Below, piece after piece: positions 27,656 through 37,000 of a stretch of DNA of 64,000 nt (its first letter is position 1; the number at the start of each line of letters is the position of its first letter). The translations under genes and the position numbers were made by a program. The stretch is taken from contig NZ_JAJOMZ010000004.1 of NCBI RefSeq assembly GCF_024699965.1, forward strand, positions 2,168,001 to 2,232,000, written 5' to 3'. The notes beneath the pieces were generated by a model, which did not search any database, was not told where the DNA came from, and saw nothing but the letters and a program-made list of their open reading frames with translations. The DNA comes from Flavobacterium sp. J372 (GTDB lineage: Bacteria; Bacteroidota; Bacteroidia; Flavobacteriales; Flavobacteriaceae).

Positions 27656-28333
27656 ATGAAAATACTGATCATCGAAGACGAACCCGAAATTGCGGAAGGC
27701 ATCAGGCAATACCTGCTGGCGCATGATGTCCAGTGCGAGACCGCCAGGGCTTTTGCTGAGGCTACCGAAAAGATAAGCCTATACAGCTACGACTGCATAC
27801 TCCTTGACCTGAACCTCCCGGGCGGCAGCGGTTTCGACATCTTGAAAGAGATCAAGGACATGGAGAAGGACGACGGGGTGATCATCGTCTCGGCGCAGGA
27901 AACGCTTGATAGCAGGATAACGGGCTTTGACCTTGGGGCGGATGACTACGTGACCAAGCCTTTCCATCTCTCTGAACTCTATGCCCGCATCCTGGCGCTC
28001 ATCCGCCGTAAGAATTTTGGTGGGAGCAACACCGTTACCTATAATGAGATAACCATCGACTTACGCCAAAAGACGGTTAGGGTAAACCAAACAATGCTGG
28101 ATATGACCAAGAAGGAGATAGATCTCCTGCTGTACCTTATTGGCAATGGGAACCGAATACTTTCAAAAAGCGCCATAGCCGAGCACCTCTCGGGCGATAT
28201 GGCCGATATGCTGGAAAGCCATGACTTTGTCTATACGCATATAAAAAACCTGAAAAAGAAGATTTCGCAGGCCGGCGGCGGGGAATATATAAAGACCATA
28301 TACGGTATGGGCTATAAATGGGAAAATGAGTAA
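27656..28333 (+). CDS. OmpR/PhoB-family response regulator
   Basis: A 225 aa protein: receiver domain (residues 1-115; acidic pair in IIEDEPEI, phospho-acceptor D51 in LLDLNLPGG, conserved K in YVTKPFH) and a winged-helix DNA-binding domain (residues 130-225, ending YIKTIYGMGYKWENE). The start at 27656 gives the usual MKILIIEDE. It overlaps the kinase gene by 8 bases. Its position between four copies of one box and next to efflux genes suggests a CusR-like metal response regulator; the actual signal is not shown by sequence. Confidence 0.88.
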   Translation: MKILIIEDEPEIAEGIRQYLLAHDVQCETARAFAEATEKISLYSYDCILLDLNLPGGSGFDILKEIKDMEKDDGVIIVSAQETLDSRITGFDLGADDYVTKPFHLSELYARILALIRRKNFGGSNTVTYNEITIDLRQKTVRVNQTMLDMTKKEIDLLLYLIGNGNRILSKSAIAEHLSGDMADMLESHDFVYTHIKNLKKKISQAGGGEYIKTIYGMGYKWENE

Positions 28334-29592
28334 AAAACTATTGATAAAAACCAGGCAGGGCTACCTCGCCTTCTCTGTTGTTGTGCTGCTGCTCGCAGCA
28401 CCGGCTTTCTATTACCTGAGCCAGTGGCTGCACCTCTACCAGACCGACAGGGTATTGCAACTCCATAAGGATGCCTTTTCCAGGCTCGACCTCGACACGT
28501 TCTCAGATGAAGACCTCGTAGTATGGAACAAATACAATCATGACGTAAAGATCCTGAGGGGCGGGGGCCTGTCAAAAGATACTGTCTTTACCACGACAAT
28601 TTTTGACTCCTTATCCGGGCATCATGAATTGTATAGGGAGATGCGCGCACCCCTTACCATCAATAATAAGCCCTATACCTATATTGAGCGGAACCACCTT
28701 GCCGAAATGCAGGATATGGTCTATGGGGTAGCCTTTATTTTTATAGTGGTTATAGGGATATTGCTTATCGGCATTACCCTGTTTTCCAACAGGTGGGCCA
28801 AAAAGCTTTGGACCCCTTTCTATGATACGCTGAAGCAGATACAAAGCTTTGACATCGACAAGAGCAGGGAACCGAGGTTCATACCCACGGGCACTGAAGA
28901 ATTTGATTACCTCAACAACAGTATCGGGAAGCTGATCGAGAAAAACACCGCAATTTACAGGAACCAGAAAGAGTTCATTGAGAATGCCGCGCACGAACTC
29001 CAGACCCCCCCTCACGGTTATCCAGACCAAGCTGGAATCCTTATTCCAGTCGGCCGAGCAATCCGAACACCAGGCGGTATTGATCGAATCCATTAATGGC
29101 GACCTTTCGCGCCTGCACCGGCTGAGCAAAAACCTGATGCTGCTCTCCAGCATGGAGAATGAGGCGTATGCTAACAAACAGGCTTTCCCGGTTTCACAAT
29201 ACCTAACTAAAAATATAGAATTCTTTACTACACAGGCAGAATCAAAGGATATTGAGATAACGCTGGAAATCAGGGAAGACCATATCGTCCATGCCAACCC
29301 TGCTCTGCTGGAAATCCTGGTGAACAACCTTTTTGCCAATGCCATACGGCACACAGCTGCAGGAGGTATTATCATTACAGAACTGTCGGGTGTTGAGCTT
29401 AAATTCTCAAACACCGGCACTGCAAGCCTTGACCAGTCGCGGCTTTACAACCGCTTTTCGAAGTCGGAAAGTGCAGGCAAAGGCAACGGCCTTGGATTGT
29501 CCATCGTAAAAAAGATCATTGAGATAAATAATTGGGAAATCGAATATGGATTTTTAGGCGAAATGCATCATTTTACCGTAAAATTCAGGTAA
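28326..29592 (+). CDS. Sensor histidine kinase, frame broken
   Basis: About 420 aa after repair. TM1 near residues 12-36, a short periplasmic domain of about 95 residues, TM2 (VAFIFIVVIGILLIGITLF), then HAMP-like linker and H-box NAAHELQTP. N-box LVNNLFANAIRHT and G-box GNGLGLSIVKKI lie in another frame. Removing one base from the C7 run at 29005-29011 restores HELQTPLTVIQTKLE and joins the parts. It partners the overlapping response regulator. The small sensor domain has no obvious Cys or Met cluster, so the ligand is unclear. Confidence 0.82.
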
Positions 29593-29600
29593 ATATACAT

Positions 29601-29624
29601 CGCTACAGAATTTCTCCAAAATCG
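29601..29624 (-). promoter_or_regulatory. Conserved box, site 3
   Basis: The minus strand reads GGAGAAATTCTGTAGCG, matching sites 1 and 2 over the right half exactly. It sits between the kinase stop and the LTA-synthase-like gene, 35 bases before that ATG. Confidence 0.55.
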
Positions 29625-29658
29625 TTTAAGAACCTTGTGCTTTTAAACTCCCGGAGTC

Positions 29659-31617
29659 ATGATGTATTATGTAATTCCCTCCCGCCGCTATTCGGCTATA
29701 GGCCACTTTGCCCTTTTTTACCTGTCGGTGTCATTCCTGCTCCGGCTCGCCTTCATGGTTTGGCAATATGATGAAGTTGACTGGCATCCCGTTGATTTTC
29801 TTCGGACGATCATTAGCGGTACATTTTTCGACCTTGGGGCACTGGCATACCTGGTTGCGCCCTGCATCCTGTACATTACCGTATGGCCTTCAAGATGGAT
29901 CGGCACCTTAGCGGATAAAGCGATCATTTGGTTCTTCACGTCGCTGGGCGTAGTGATCCTGGCATTCACTTTTTTCGCAGAGGTAACCTTTTGGGAAGAG
30001 TTCAGGTCACGCTTCAATTTTGTTGCGGTCGACTACCTCATTTATACGCATGAAGTGATTGCCAATATCAATGAATCCTATCCCCTGCCGCTGCTCATAG
30101 GCGGTGTGCTTGCGGTAAGCCTTCTGGTGCTATGGCTTTTCTTTAAAGGGAAGGTATTCAAAAATACATTTGCAGGAAAGCCGGGGATTGGCGAACGGGT
30201 ACTGTTTCTTATGATTACAGCCGCCTTCATCGGCTTTTACAGCCTCGCAATCCGGAACTTCCATGCCGAATGGTCGCCGAACCGCTATAACTCCGAAATC
30301 TCAAAGAATGGGATTTACAGCTTTTTCGCCGCCTTCCGTAACAACCAGATGAAATACCCTGAATTCTACACGGCTATTCCCGACACGGAAGCTTTTGCCC
30401 TTGTACGGGAAAAACTCGGGGCATCAGGTACGAAGTTTAATGCCGTGGGGCTTTCCATCAGGCGCGATGTGGAAAATACTGCCGGGCCGGAGAAAAAATA
30501 TAATGTGGTGTTCGTATTAGTGGAAAGCCTTAGCGCCTCCTTCATGTCTGAATTCGGCAACACCGAAAACATCACCCCGTTCCTGGACAGCCTGGCACAA
30601 CAGAGCACCTTTTTTGAGAACATGTATGCTACAGGCAACAGGACAGTGCGCGGAATGGAAGCGGTAACGCTGTGCATACCACCCACACCAGGCCAAAGCA
30701 TCGTGAAAAGGCCGGAAAACCAGGGGCTGTACACAATCAATTCCGTCTTTGAGGCGAAAGGTTATACGACTTCATTCCTTTATGGCGGGGATGGGTATTT
30801 TGATAACATGAATGCCTATTTCGGTGGCAACGGGTTCGATATCTACGACCGTGGGCGTGGCAGTATATTGAGCGACAAGATCAGGGCAACGCGGACGCTT
30901 ATCCGTGACAATGAAGTCCGCTTTGAGAATGCCTGGGGAATTTGCGATGAGGATATCTATTCGAAGATGCTGTCGGTTGCCGATGAGAACTACCGGGCGG
31001 GAAAACCGTTTTTTAATTTTGTGATGACCACATCTAATCACCGCCCTTACACCTATCCCGCAGACAGGATAGACATTCCTTCAGGTACCGGGCGCAAGGG
31101 GGCTGTAAAATATACCGACTATGCCCTAAAAAAAATGCTGCAGGCAGCGCGCAGCAAGCCATGGTTCAGCAATACGGTGTTTGTAATTGTTGCCGACCAT
31201 TGCGCGAGCAGCGCCGGACGTAATGAAATTGATGTGGCAAATTACCGTATCCCAGCATTCATATTCAATATACCGCAAGCCGCTACGCAAAAGGTAGGCA
31301 AGCAGTGCTCACAAATTGACCTCTTCCCTACCCTTTTTGGGATGATGGACTGGAACTATACCTCAAACTTTTTTGGAAAGGATGTTTTTGGGCCGGATTT
31401 CGAAGAGAGGGCATTGATTGCAACCTACCGGAAACTGGCATTGCTGAAAAAAGACCGGGTCATGATACTGTCTGACCAGAAAAAGCAAAACTTTTACCGT
31501 TGGGACAGCAAAAGCAATAACCTAAGCTTGTTGCCAACCGACAAATCTTTCCTGGATGAAACCATAGCATGGTACCAAACCGCTGACTACCTGTTCAACC
31601 ATAAACTCCTGAAATAA
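29659..31617 (+). CDS. LTA synthase family phosphoglycerol/phosphoethanolamine transferase-like protein
   Basis: A 652 aa protein with five N-terminal membrane segments (residues 15-205) and a C-terminal sulfatase-fold domain facing the periplasm. Visible catalytic parts: E in VLVESLSASF, the nucleophile Thr in ATGNRTVRGMEA, and metal ligands in VIVADHCASS. In Gram-negative bacteria these enzymes put phosphoglycerol or phosphoethanolamine on envelope glycans or lipids. It starts 67 bases after the kinase gene and overlaps the lipid kinase start (TAATG), so diacylglycerol left after transfer may be recycled by that kinase. Site 3 suggests metal control. Confidence 0.85.
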   Translation: MMYYVIPSRRYSAIGHFALFYLSVSFLLRLAFMVWQYDEVDWHPVDFLRTIISGTFFDLGALAYLVAPCILYITVWPSRWIGTLADKAIIWFFTSLGVVILAFTFFAEVTFWEEFRSRFNFVAVDYLIYTHEVIANINESYPLPLLIGGVLAVSLLVLWLFFKGKVFKNTFAGKPGIGERVLFLMITAAFIGFYSLAIRNFHAEWSPNRYNSEISKNGIYSFFAAFRNNQMKYPEFYTAIPDTEAFALVREKLGASGTKFNAVGLSIRRDVENTAGPEKKYNVVFVLVESLSASFMSEFGNTENITPFLDSLAQQSTFFENMYATGNRTVRGMEAVTLCIPPTPGQSIVKRPENQGLYTINSVFEAKGYTTSFLYGGDGYFDNMNAYFGGNGFDIYDRGRGSILSDKIRATRTLIRDNEVRFENAWGICDEDIYSKMLSVADENYRAGKPFFNFVMTTSNHRPYTYPADRIDIPSGTGRKGAVKYTDYALKKMLQAARSKPWFSNTVFVIVADHCASSAGRNEIDVANYRIPAFIFNIPQAATQKVGKQCSQIDLFPTLFGMMDWNYTSNFFGKDVFGPDFEERALIATYRKLALLKKDRVMILSDQKKQNFYRWDSKSNNLSLLPTDKSFLDETIAWYQTADYLFNHKLLK

Positions 31618-32501
31618 TGGCCTTAATACACTTTATCATAAATCCCGTTGCAGGCGGGGGAAACAGCCTCGAAAAACTTGTAGAGGCTATCAATACAGCC
31701 TTCAACAGGGAAACCTATACAGCGCAGCTCCACTTTAGCGAATATCAGGGTCATGCTAAGGAAATCGCTGAATTATTAGTAAAGAAAAGCCCCTCATTTA
31801 TCGTAGCCTGCGGCGGGGATGGCACTATCAACGAAATAGCATCCGTAATAGTGGGATCGGATATCAAGCTGGGTATTGTGCCGATTGGTTCGGGAAACGG
31901 GCTGGCCGCTAATCTCAGGCTTCCAAAGAACATTTCGATAGCATTGCAGCTTATCAAACAGGGAAATACTAAGAAGATCGATGCAGGCCTTATTAACGGG
32001 AAATACTTCTTCAGCAATACAGGCGTGAGCTTTGATGCGGAAGTGATAAAAATTTACGAACAGCAAAAGGCCAAAGGCTTTGCGGGTTACCTAAAGGCCT
32101 GCTTTTTTGCGACACTTTCCTTTAAGCCGGTTAATGCGCACATAACCTTCGGTAAACATACTGTCGAAGGGCCGCAGTTCCTGCTGTTCGTATCCAATTC
32201 GAACCAGTTGGGTTATGGTAAATCCCTAACTCCTAATGCCCTTCCCGACGATGGCCTTCTTGACATTGCCACGGTTGAAAAGATTGGATTTTGGGAAAAA
32301 ATACGCCTCGGCTACCTGTTGCTCAGGGGAAAAACGCTAAATTTCGAAAAAATTAAAATTGAACGGACACCGCAAGCGGCGATAGAGCTTCCTGAAAAAA
32401 TATTTACAACAGCTCAGATTGACGGCGAATTCATTTATTTTAAAACCAACAAATTTACAATAACCGTACAGCCTGCCTGCCTTACGGTAATAGTACCCTG
32501 A
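31617..32501 (+). CDS. Diacylglycerol/lipid kinase family protein
   Basis: A 294 aa DAGK-catalytic-domain protein (YegS/DgkB type). Motifs: FIINPVAGGGNS at the N terminus, CGGDGTINEIAS (about residues 63-74) and PIGSGNGLAANL (about 86-97); SNSNQLGYGKSLTPNALPDDGLLDI is the usual C-domain ligand segment. It phosphorylates diacylglycerol or a related lipid to phosphatidic acid. It overlaps the LTA-synthase gene by one base, an arrangement that fits recycling of the lipid by-product. Complete, no oddities. Confidence 0.87.
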   Translation: MALIHFIINPVAGGGNSLEKLVEAINTAFNRETYTAQLHFSEYQGHAKEIAELLVKKSPSFIVACGGDGTINEIASVIVGSDIKLGIVPIGSGNGLAANLRLPKNISIALQLIKQGNTKKIDAGLINGKYFFSNTGVSFDAEVIKIYEQQKAKGFAGYLKACFFATLSFKPVNAHITFGKHTVEGPQFLLFVSNSNQLGYGKSLTPNALPDDGLLDIATVEKIGFWEKIRLGYLLLRGKTLNFEKIKIERTPQAAIELPEKIFTTAQIDGEFIYFKTNKFTITVQPACLTVIVP

Positions 32502-32524
32502 TAAAGTAACCAAATATCCATAAT

Positions 32525-32842
32525 ATGAAACGAATCATTATCATTTTTGCGTTAGCGATCGCTACCACCGGATTTGTTGCCTGCAATGGCAAAGAAGAAA
32601 AGAAAGACGCTACTGAACATGCGGGACATGACCATAGCGAAGGCGACGGGCATGACCACGCTAAGGGAGACAGCCACGACCACGAGTTGGCGTACCAATG
32701 CCCTATGGACTGCGAAAAAGGGAAAACTTATGATGCCAAAGGAAAATGCCCTGTATGTGAGATGGAACTGAAAGAAGTACACACGGACAGCCATGAGGGG
32801 CATGACCATGAAGGCGAGGACCATGGCGACCACAAGCACTAA
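32525..32842 (+). CDS. Lipoprotein with heavy-metal-binding domain, His-rich
   Basis: A 105 aa lipoprotein (GFVAC, Cys20). It has a His/Asp repeat (HAGHDHSEGDGHDHAKGD), then the HMBD motif YQCPMDCEKGKTYDAKGKCP and CPVCEMELKEV, then a second His-rich tail. This CPM...CPVC.M.L domain occurs in CusB-like adaptors and copper proteins and binds Cu/Ag or Zn. Stand-alone lipoprotein here, probably a periplasmic metal buffer for the efflux system. It lies 24 bases after the lipid kinase gene. Confidence 0.83.
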   Translation: MKRIIIIFALAIATTGFVACNGKEEKKDATEHAGHDHSEGDGHDHAKGDSHDHELAYQCPMDCEKGKTYDAKGKCPVCEMELKEVHTDSHEGHDHEGEDHGDHKH

Positions 32843-32862
32843 TCTACTTATCCTATAGAATT

Positions 32863-33330
32863 ATGCAGATAGATATCGCTTCCGAACTTATCATACTCAT
32901 CAAACTGGTCGTATCCTTCCTTCTCGGAGCCTTCATTGGCCTGGACAGGGAACGCCATGGCAGGGACGCGGGCATCCGTACCTATGGGGCGGTATGTGTC
33001 GGGGCTACATTATTTACTGCCGTGACAATGCATTTGGCGGATGACCCTACGGCAGCATCGAGGGTCATCGCCAATATCATAACGGGCATAGGTTTCCTCG
33101 GGGCCGGCATCATTTACAGGAATGGGGCTTCCGGAACATCGCAGGGGCTTACCACAGCGGCAACGGTATGGTGCACTTCAGCCGTAGGGGTGGCGGTAGC
33201 GCTGAATATGTTCATTATTGCCGGGGCAAGCGCAACTTTCCTCTACTTCCTTTTATCACTCCACCACCAAAAATGGTACATGCGATGGAAAGAAAAGCTA
33301 AAACAAAAGGAATACGAAGACCACGATTAA
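32863..33330 (+). CDS. MgtC/SapB family membrane protein
   Basis: A 155 aa membrane protein with four or five hydrophobic segments and the family signature FLLGAFIGLDRERHGRDAGI (residues 20-39), then GIGFLGAGIIYRNG. MgtC relatives act in magnesium adaptation and intracellular survival; in metal islands the role is unclear. It lacks the long C-terminal ACT-like domain of true MgtC, ending in a Lys-rich tail. It is the last gene of the run starting at 27656. Confidence 0.85.
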   Translation: MQIDIASELIILIKLVVSFLLGAFIGLDRERHGRDAGIRTYGAVCVGATLFTAVTMHLADDPTAASRVIANIITGIGFLGAGIIYRNGASGTSQGLTTAATVWCTSAVGVAVALNMFIIAGASATFLYFLLSLHHQKWYMRWKEKLKQKEYEDHD

Positions 33331-33742
33331 TTCTTTTTACACTGATAAGCTTCCCGGCCTTTTACATACTACACATACTAACCATGCCAGGGATGCCAAA
33401 AGAACCACTCTCAGATTCCCGGAAAATATCCAGATCATTTATGTGCCATAAATGCCAATTCGATATTGCCAATTAAGTCAGGAAGTGCCAATGTTGAATA
33501 ATACTAAGACGAATGGGCTCGCTTAACTAAAAACAGAGCATATCGGAAGGACGACCATCCCTAATTTTATCCCTACATTCACAGCGCGTGCGGTGCAGCC
33601 CGAAACTTTCGTGGGTGTCGACTTCAAAAAATTTCATCCGGTTATCTTCAACCTTATAGAATAAAAGACACATTGCTTTAGCATTAAGAATCTTGATGCC
33701 AACATCGTATTGGTCTTACCGAAGCTCCATATTTTATAAAAA
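33331..33742. other. Gene-poor stretch with possible remnant frame
   Basis: No convincing gene. A 48-codon minus-strand frame at 33527-33673 (MCLLFYKVEDNRMKFFEVDT...) has protein-like composition, and its open frame extends a further 14 codons upstream. It may be a decayed gene remnant. I see no family and no start signal. Confidence 0.3.
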
Positions 33743-33773
33743 TTTGTTTTGTTGAAATATATTTTTAGTTTTG
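33743..33773 (+). promoter_or_regulatory. Flavobacterial promoter
   Basis: TTTG (33743-33746), a 19-base spacer, then TAGTTTTG (33766-33773), matching the Bacteroidetes -33/-7 consensus TTTG-N19-TANNTTTG. It lies 25 bases before the ATG at 33799. Confidence 0.6.
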
Positions 33774-33798
33774 TCTAAAAATAAAACAGCACAAAACA

Positions 33799-35019
33799 AT
33801 GAAGTATATTTCGTCTTATTTAAAAAAAGATCTTTCCAGAAGCTCGGTATTGTATGTATTGGATTATTATCATTTTCCTGTTCAAATTTTGAAACAGAGG
33901 CTCCCGATGACGACCATATCCTCGATGGGCCGTTGGAAGGGCTTACACATGAGCAAAACAGGCGTTTCCTTGCCGGTGATGTGGCTTTTAACGATGAGAT
34001 ATTTTTCTCGCAAACCGGCCTTGGCCCAACATTCGTGGCCAACAGTTGCGTAGCGTGCCACGCAGGAGATGGCAGGGGTACGCCATCAACTACACTGACC
34101 CGCTTTGGACAGGTCGATGAAACAGGGAACCAATTCCTGCATTTGGGAGGTCCCCAGCTTCAAAATCGTTCGCTACCGGGCTACATGCCTGAACAGATTC
34201 CTTTTGGGGCGACGTTCTCTAAGTTCACCCCCCCGGCGAATACCGGTCTGGGTTTTATTGAGCTGGTATCTGATACCGATATCCTGGCTATAGCTGATCC
34301 GGATGACCTCGATGGCGATGGCATATCAGGCGTACCCAACTGGAACCATGTCCCCGGCTATGTAAACATCCCGCAAGGGGCAGCGGAACAGAATGGCAAG
34401 TACATTTGCCGCTTTGGAAAGAAGGGTGCTGCATTTGACCTTTTACAGCAAACAGCCACCGCCTACAACCAGGATATCGGGGTAACCTCCACTTTTGAGC
34501 CCCTCGATCCTTATTCGGGGCTGACAGGCGACCCGGAGGTTAGCGATGCGACTATCCGTAACGTGGTGTTTTACCTCCAAACCCTCAAGGCACCGATACC
34601 CCGCAACCAAAATGACCCGAAGGTTTTGCAGGGGAAGGCTTTATTCAGCCAGATACAGTGCGCTGCCTGCCACAAGCCACAATTGCAGACGGGGTATTCC
34701 CCTGTACAGGCTCTATCCTATAAGGCGTTTTACCCGTATACCGACCTCCTGCTCCACGATATGGGGCCGGGACTCGACGATGGTTACACCGAAGGTTCCG
34801 CTAAAACATACGAATGGCGGACACCCCCGCTATGGGGGCTGGGATTGTCGCCCAATTCACAAGGCGGGAATTTCTTCCTGATGCACGATGGCAGGGCCAG
34901 GGTCCATTGAAGAAGCTATACAGCTGCATGGCGGTGAGGCTGCCGGAAGCCGCAGCCGTTACAACCAGCTTACCCAGGATGAGAAACAAGCCCTGATCAA
35001 ATTTTTAAATTCCCTTTAA
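33799..35019 (+). CDS. Di-haem oxidoreductase-like c-type cytochrome lipoprotein, frame broken twice
   Basis: About 405 aa after repair. Two frame breaks: one more A in the A7 run at 33822-33828 restores MKYISSYLKKRSFQKLG and a lipobox (LLSFSC); one fewer G at 34900-34902 restores DGRARSIEEAIQLHGGEA to the stop at 35017-35019. Two haem motifs are visible: CVACHAGDGRG (N-terminal half) and CAACHKPQLQTG (C-terminal half). The family (DUF1111, often called di-haem or thiol oxidoreductase) carries two c-type haems in the periplasm. It heads a cassette with a Rieske protein and a beta-barrel protein. Confidence 0.8.
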
Positions 35020-35021
35020 CC

Positions 35022-35459
35022 ATGGACAGAAAACAATTCCTTAAAACCTGTGGGCTGGCATGCTTCGGCGGACTCGCAGCTATGGCAGTACCTGCCGGTT
35101 GTGCTCCCGCCAAAACAGTGAATAGTGCTATTGACGGCGATAACCTGGTAATCCCGGTATCCGATTTTGGCGATGAGGCCACAGGATACCGAAAATACAT
35201 AGTAGTTAGTAATGAACTGCTCCGTTTCCCAATTTGCGTATTTAGGCACAGCAATGATGAATATGCCGCCCTTTGGATGGAGTGCAGCCACATGGGTGCA
35301 GAATTGCAGGTCTTTGGAGATACGCTGCAATGCCCTGCCCATGGCAGTGAGTTCAGCAATATCGGTGCGGTGCGAAATGGCCCAGCTGACCGGGCGCTAA
35401 GAAAATTCCCTACGGCTGTTGAAAACGGTTTCATCAAAATATCCCTGAAAAAGCAATGA
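35022..35459 (+). CDS. Rieske [2Fe-2S] protein, exported
   Basis: A 145 aa protein with N-terminal MDRKQFLKTCG and a hydrophobic segment ending AGCAP, a possible lipoprotein site. The cluster ligands are C-H in MECSHMGAEL (about residues 87-93) and C-H in CPAHGSEFS (about 107-115), the classic CxH...CxxH pattern. It probably shuttles electrons for the di-haem protein. It starts 2 bases after that gene and overlaps the beta-barrel gene by 4 bases. Confidence 0.87.
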   Translation: MDRKQFLKTCGLACFGGLAAMAVPAGCAPAKTVNSAIDGDNLVIPVSDFGDEATGYRKYIVVSNELLRFPICVFRHSNDEYAALWMECSHMGAELQVFGDTLQCPAHGSEFSNIGAVRNGPADRALRKFPTAVENGFIKISLKKQ

Positions 35460-36679
35460 AGAAAATAACTACTATACTCTCGCTTCTGTTCACTACTACC
35501 CTGCTGGCTCAAATCGACCCTGTGCTTCTTCGCCGCATACCCAAGGATACCGTCAAGAATGCCCTGAATATGGATGCAGTGTATGACCGTCCTTTCCTTG
35601 GCATCGGTAAATTACCGGTTTCTGTCGGAGGCTACGCAGAAGTAAACTGGCAGCGCCTGAGTACTGATGGGGTCTCGGAAGGGCACCAATTCGAATTCAG
35701 GAGGATGACTTTGTTCGTTTCATCAACGATATCCACACGTATCAAGTTCCTCAGTGAACTGGAATTTGAAGAAGGTGGCAAAGAAATCGCAATAGAATTT
35801 GCGGCCATTGATATGGAACTTATACCACTCGCCAACCTAAGGGCGGGTATAATACTTAACCCGATAGGCTCTTTCAACCAGAACCACGACGGCCCAAAAT
35901 GGGAATTCACCGACAGGCCTATCTCTTCCACCGAGATGCTGCCTTCAACATGGAGCAATGCGGGATTCGGGATTTACGGCAAGGAATACTCTAAGGATTG
36001 GATGTACGGATACGAACTTTACCTTTCGGGCAGCTTTGACGACCGCATCATTGATAACAATTTAGGAAGGACATCGCTCCCTGCGTCAAAACTTAATCCT
36101 GAACGGTTTGAAGCCATCAACAGCGGGATTCCTTTATTTACCGGAAAGGTTTCAGTCAGGAATTCCAAATATGGTGAGCTTGGGGTATCCTACATGGGCG
36201 GTGTATTTAATAAATTTGAGGAAGATGGGCTCGCCTTGGACAAAAAGCGCAGGGTTGATGTCTACGCCCTTGATTACAATAACACCCTGCCATGGATTGA
36301 TACGTTCATTACCGCTGAATGGGCATGGGTGTGGGTGGATGTTCCCGAGACGTTCGGCCAACAATACGGCAGCAGGCAAATGGGTGGCTTTGCTGATATT
36401 GTCCAGCCCATTATCAGGCGTAAGATTCTTGATTGGGAAAACGCATCTGTAAACCTGGCCTGCAGGTTTGAATATGTGGACTATAATGTTGGGAAATTTA
36501 ATGAGACTGGCCACAATATCGGTGACCAGATATGGAGCATCATGCCGGCAATAAGCTTCCGTCCCTCAGCGCGGACAGTGCTCCGCCTGAATTACAGGAT
36601 ACTTGAGGCAACAGACCTAATTGGCAATCCACCCAGCCTGACAAAAGGTTTCAGCTTTGGATTGAGTACGTATTTTTAA
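35456..36679 (+). CDS. Outer-membrane porin-like beta-barrel protein
   Basis: A 407 aa protein with a signal peptide (MKKITTILSLLFTTTLLAQ), alternating beta strands and a C-terminal Phe (SFGLSTYF), as in outer-membrane barrels. Blocks such as GYAEVNWQRL, FRRMTLFVSSTIS and LRAGIILNPIGSFNQNHDGP resemble phosphate-selective-porin-like families. It is last of the di-haem/Rieske cassette and probably lets a substrate or ion through the outer membrane. The exact substrate is unknown. Confidence 0.75.
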   Translation: MKKITTILSLLFTTTLLAQIDPVLLRRIPKDTVKNALNMDAVYDRPFLGIGKLPVSVGGYAEVNWQRLSTDGVSEGHQFEFRRMTLFVSSTISTRIKFLSELEFEEGGKEIAIEFAAIDMELIPLANLRAGIILNPIGSFNQNHDGPKWEFTDRPISSTEMLPSTWSNAGFGIYGKEYSKDWMYGYELYLSGSFDDRIIDNNLGRTSLPASKLNPERFEAINSGIPLFTGKVSVRNSKYGELGVSYMGGVFNKFEEDGLALDKKRRVDVYALDYNNTLPWIDTFITAEWAWVWVDVPETFGQQYGSRQMGGFADIVQPIIRRKILDWENASVNLACRFEYVDYNVGKFNETGHNIGDQIWSIMPAISFRPSARTVLRLNYRILEATDLIGNPPSLTKGFSFGLSTYF

Positions 36680-36840
36680 TGCTTAGGCAGAATGGTAGCC
36701 ATTTGAAAGTCAAGTCCATCATATTATATTATAGTAGGCACATTAATTTTTTAAACTTTAAAATTTTATCACTAAATTTGCAAAAGAAGCGGCGTTCTTT
36801 AATAGTCAAATAGTTAGCTCTAGCTACCACTTTATAAATC

Positions 36841-36859
36841 TGTGGCAAAATCGTGGCAA
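36841..36859 (+). repeat. Tandem GTGGCAA repeat near island end
   Basis: TGTGGCAAAATCGTGGCAA carries GTGGCAA twice in direct order, 53 bases before the tRNA-like fragment. A relative, GTGGCAAAATCCCGGCAA, lies at 37081-37098 on the other side, with inverted TTTTGCCAC at 37116-37124. These look like integrase arm-type sites. Confidence 0.45.
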
Positions 36860-36911
36860 TCACTTTTTACGATTTTGCTTTTTGCAGCACTGATGCGGGT
36901 TTCAGCCGAAA

Positions 36912-36933
36912 GGTTCAAATCCTGCTCTCCCCA
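36912..36933 (+). other. tRNA 3'-end fragment, putative attachment site of the island
   Basis: The sequence contains TTCAAATCCTGCTCTCCCC, which reads as tRNA T-loop, T-stem 3' arm and acceptor 3' arm. The 5' T-stem arm (expected GCAGG) survives only as GG, and no D-arm, anticodon arm or acceptor 5' arm precedes it. This is what an att site looks like after integration into a tRNA 3' end. GC content falls visibly just to its right. Confidence 0.6.
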
Positions 36934-37000
36934 CGAAAAGGGTTAAATACGGAAAATCAAGCTTTTCCAAATTTTACAAAAACCCACAAAAAAATGTATA

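Noticed and set aside
33771..33798. TTG start for the di-haem protein
   Set aside because: The TTG lies inside the -7 element TAGTTTTG; the ATG at 33799 with a repaired A-run gives a proper lipoprotein signal.
36900..36934. Complete tRNA gene
   Set aside because: Only the T-loop and acceptor 3' arm are present; no anticodon or D arm precedes it.
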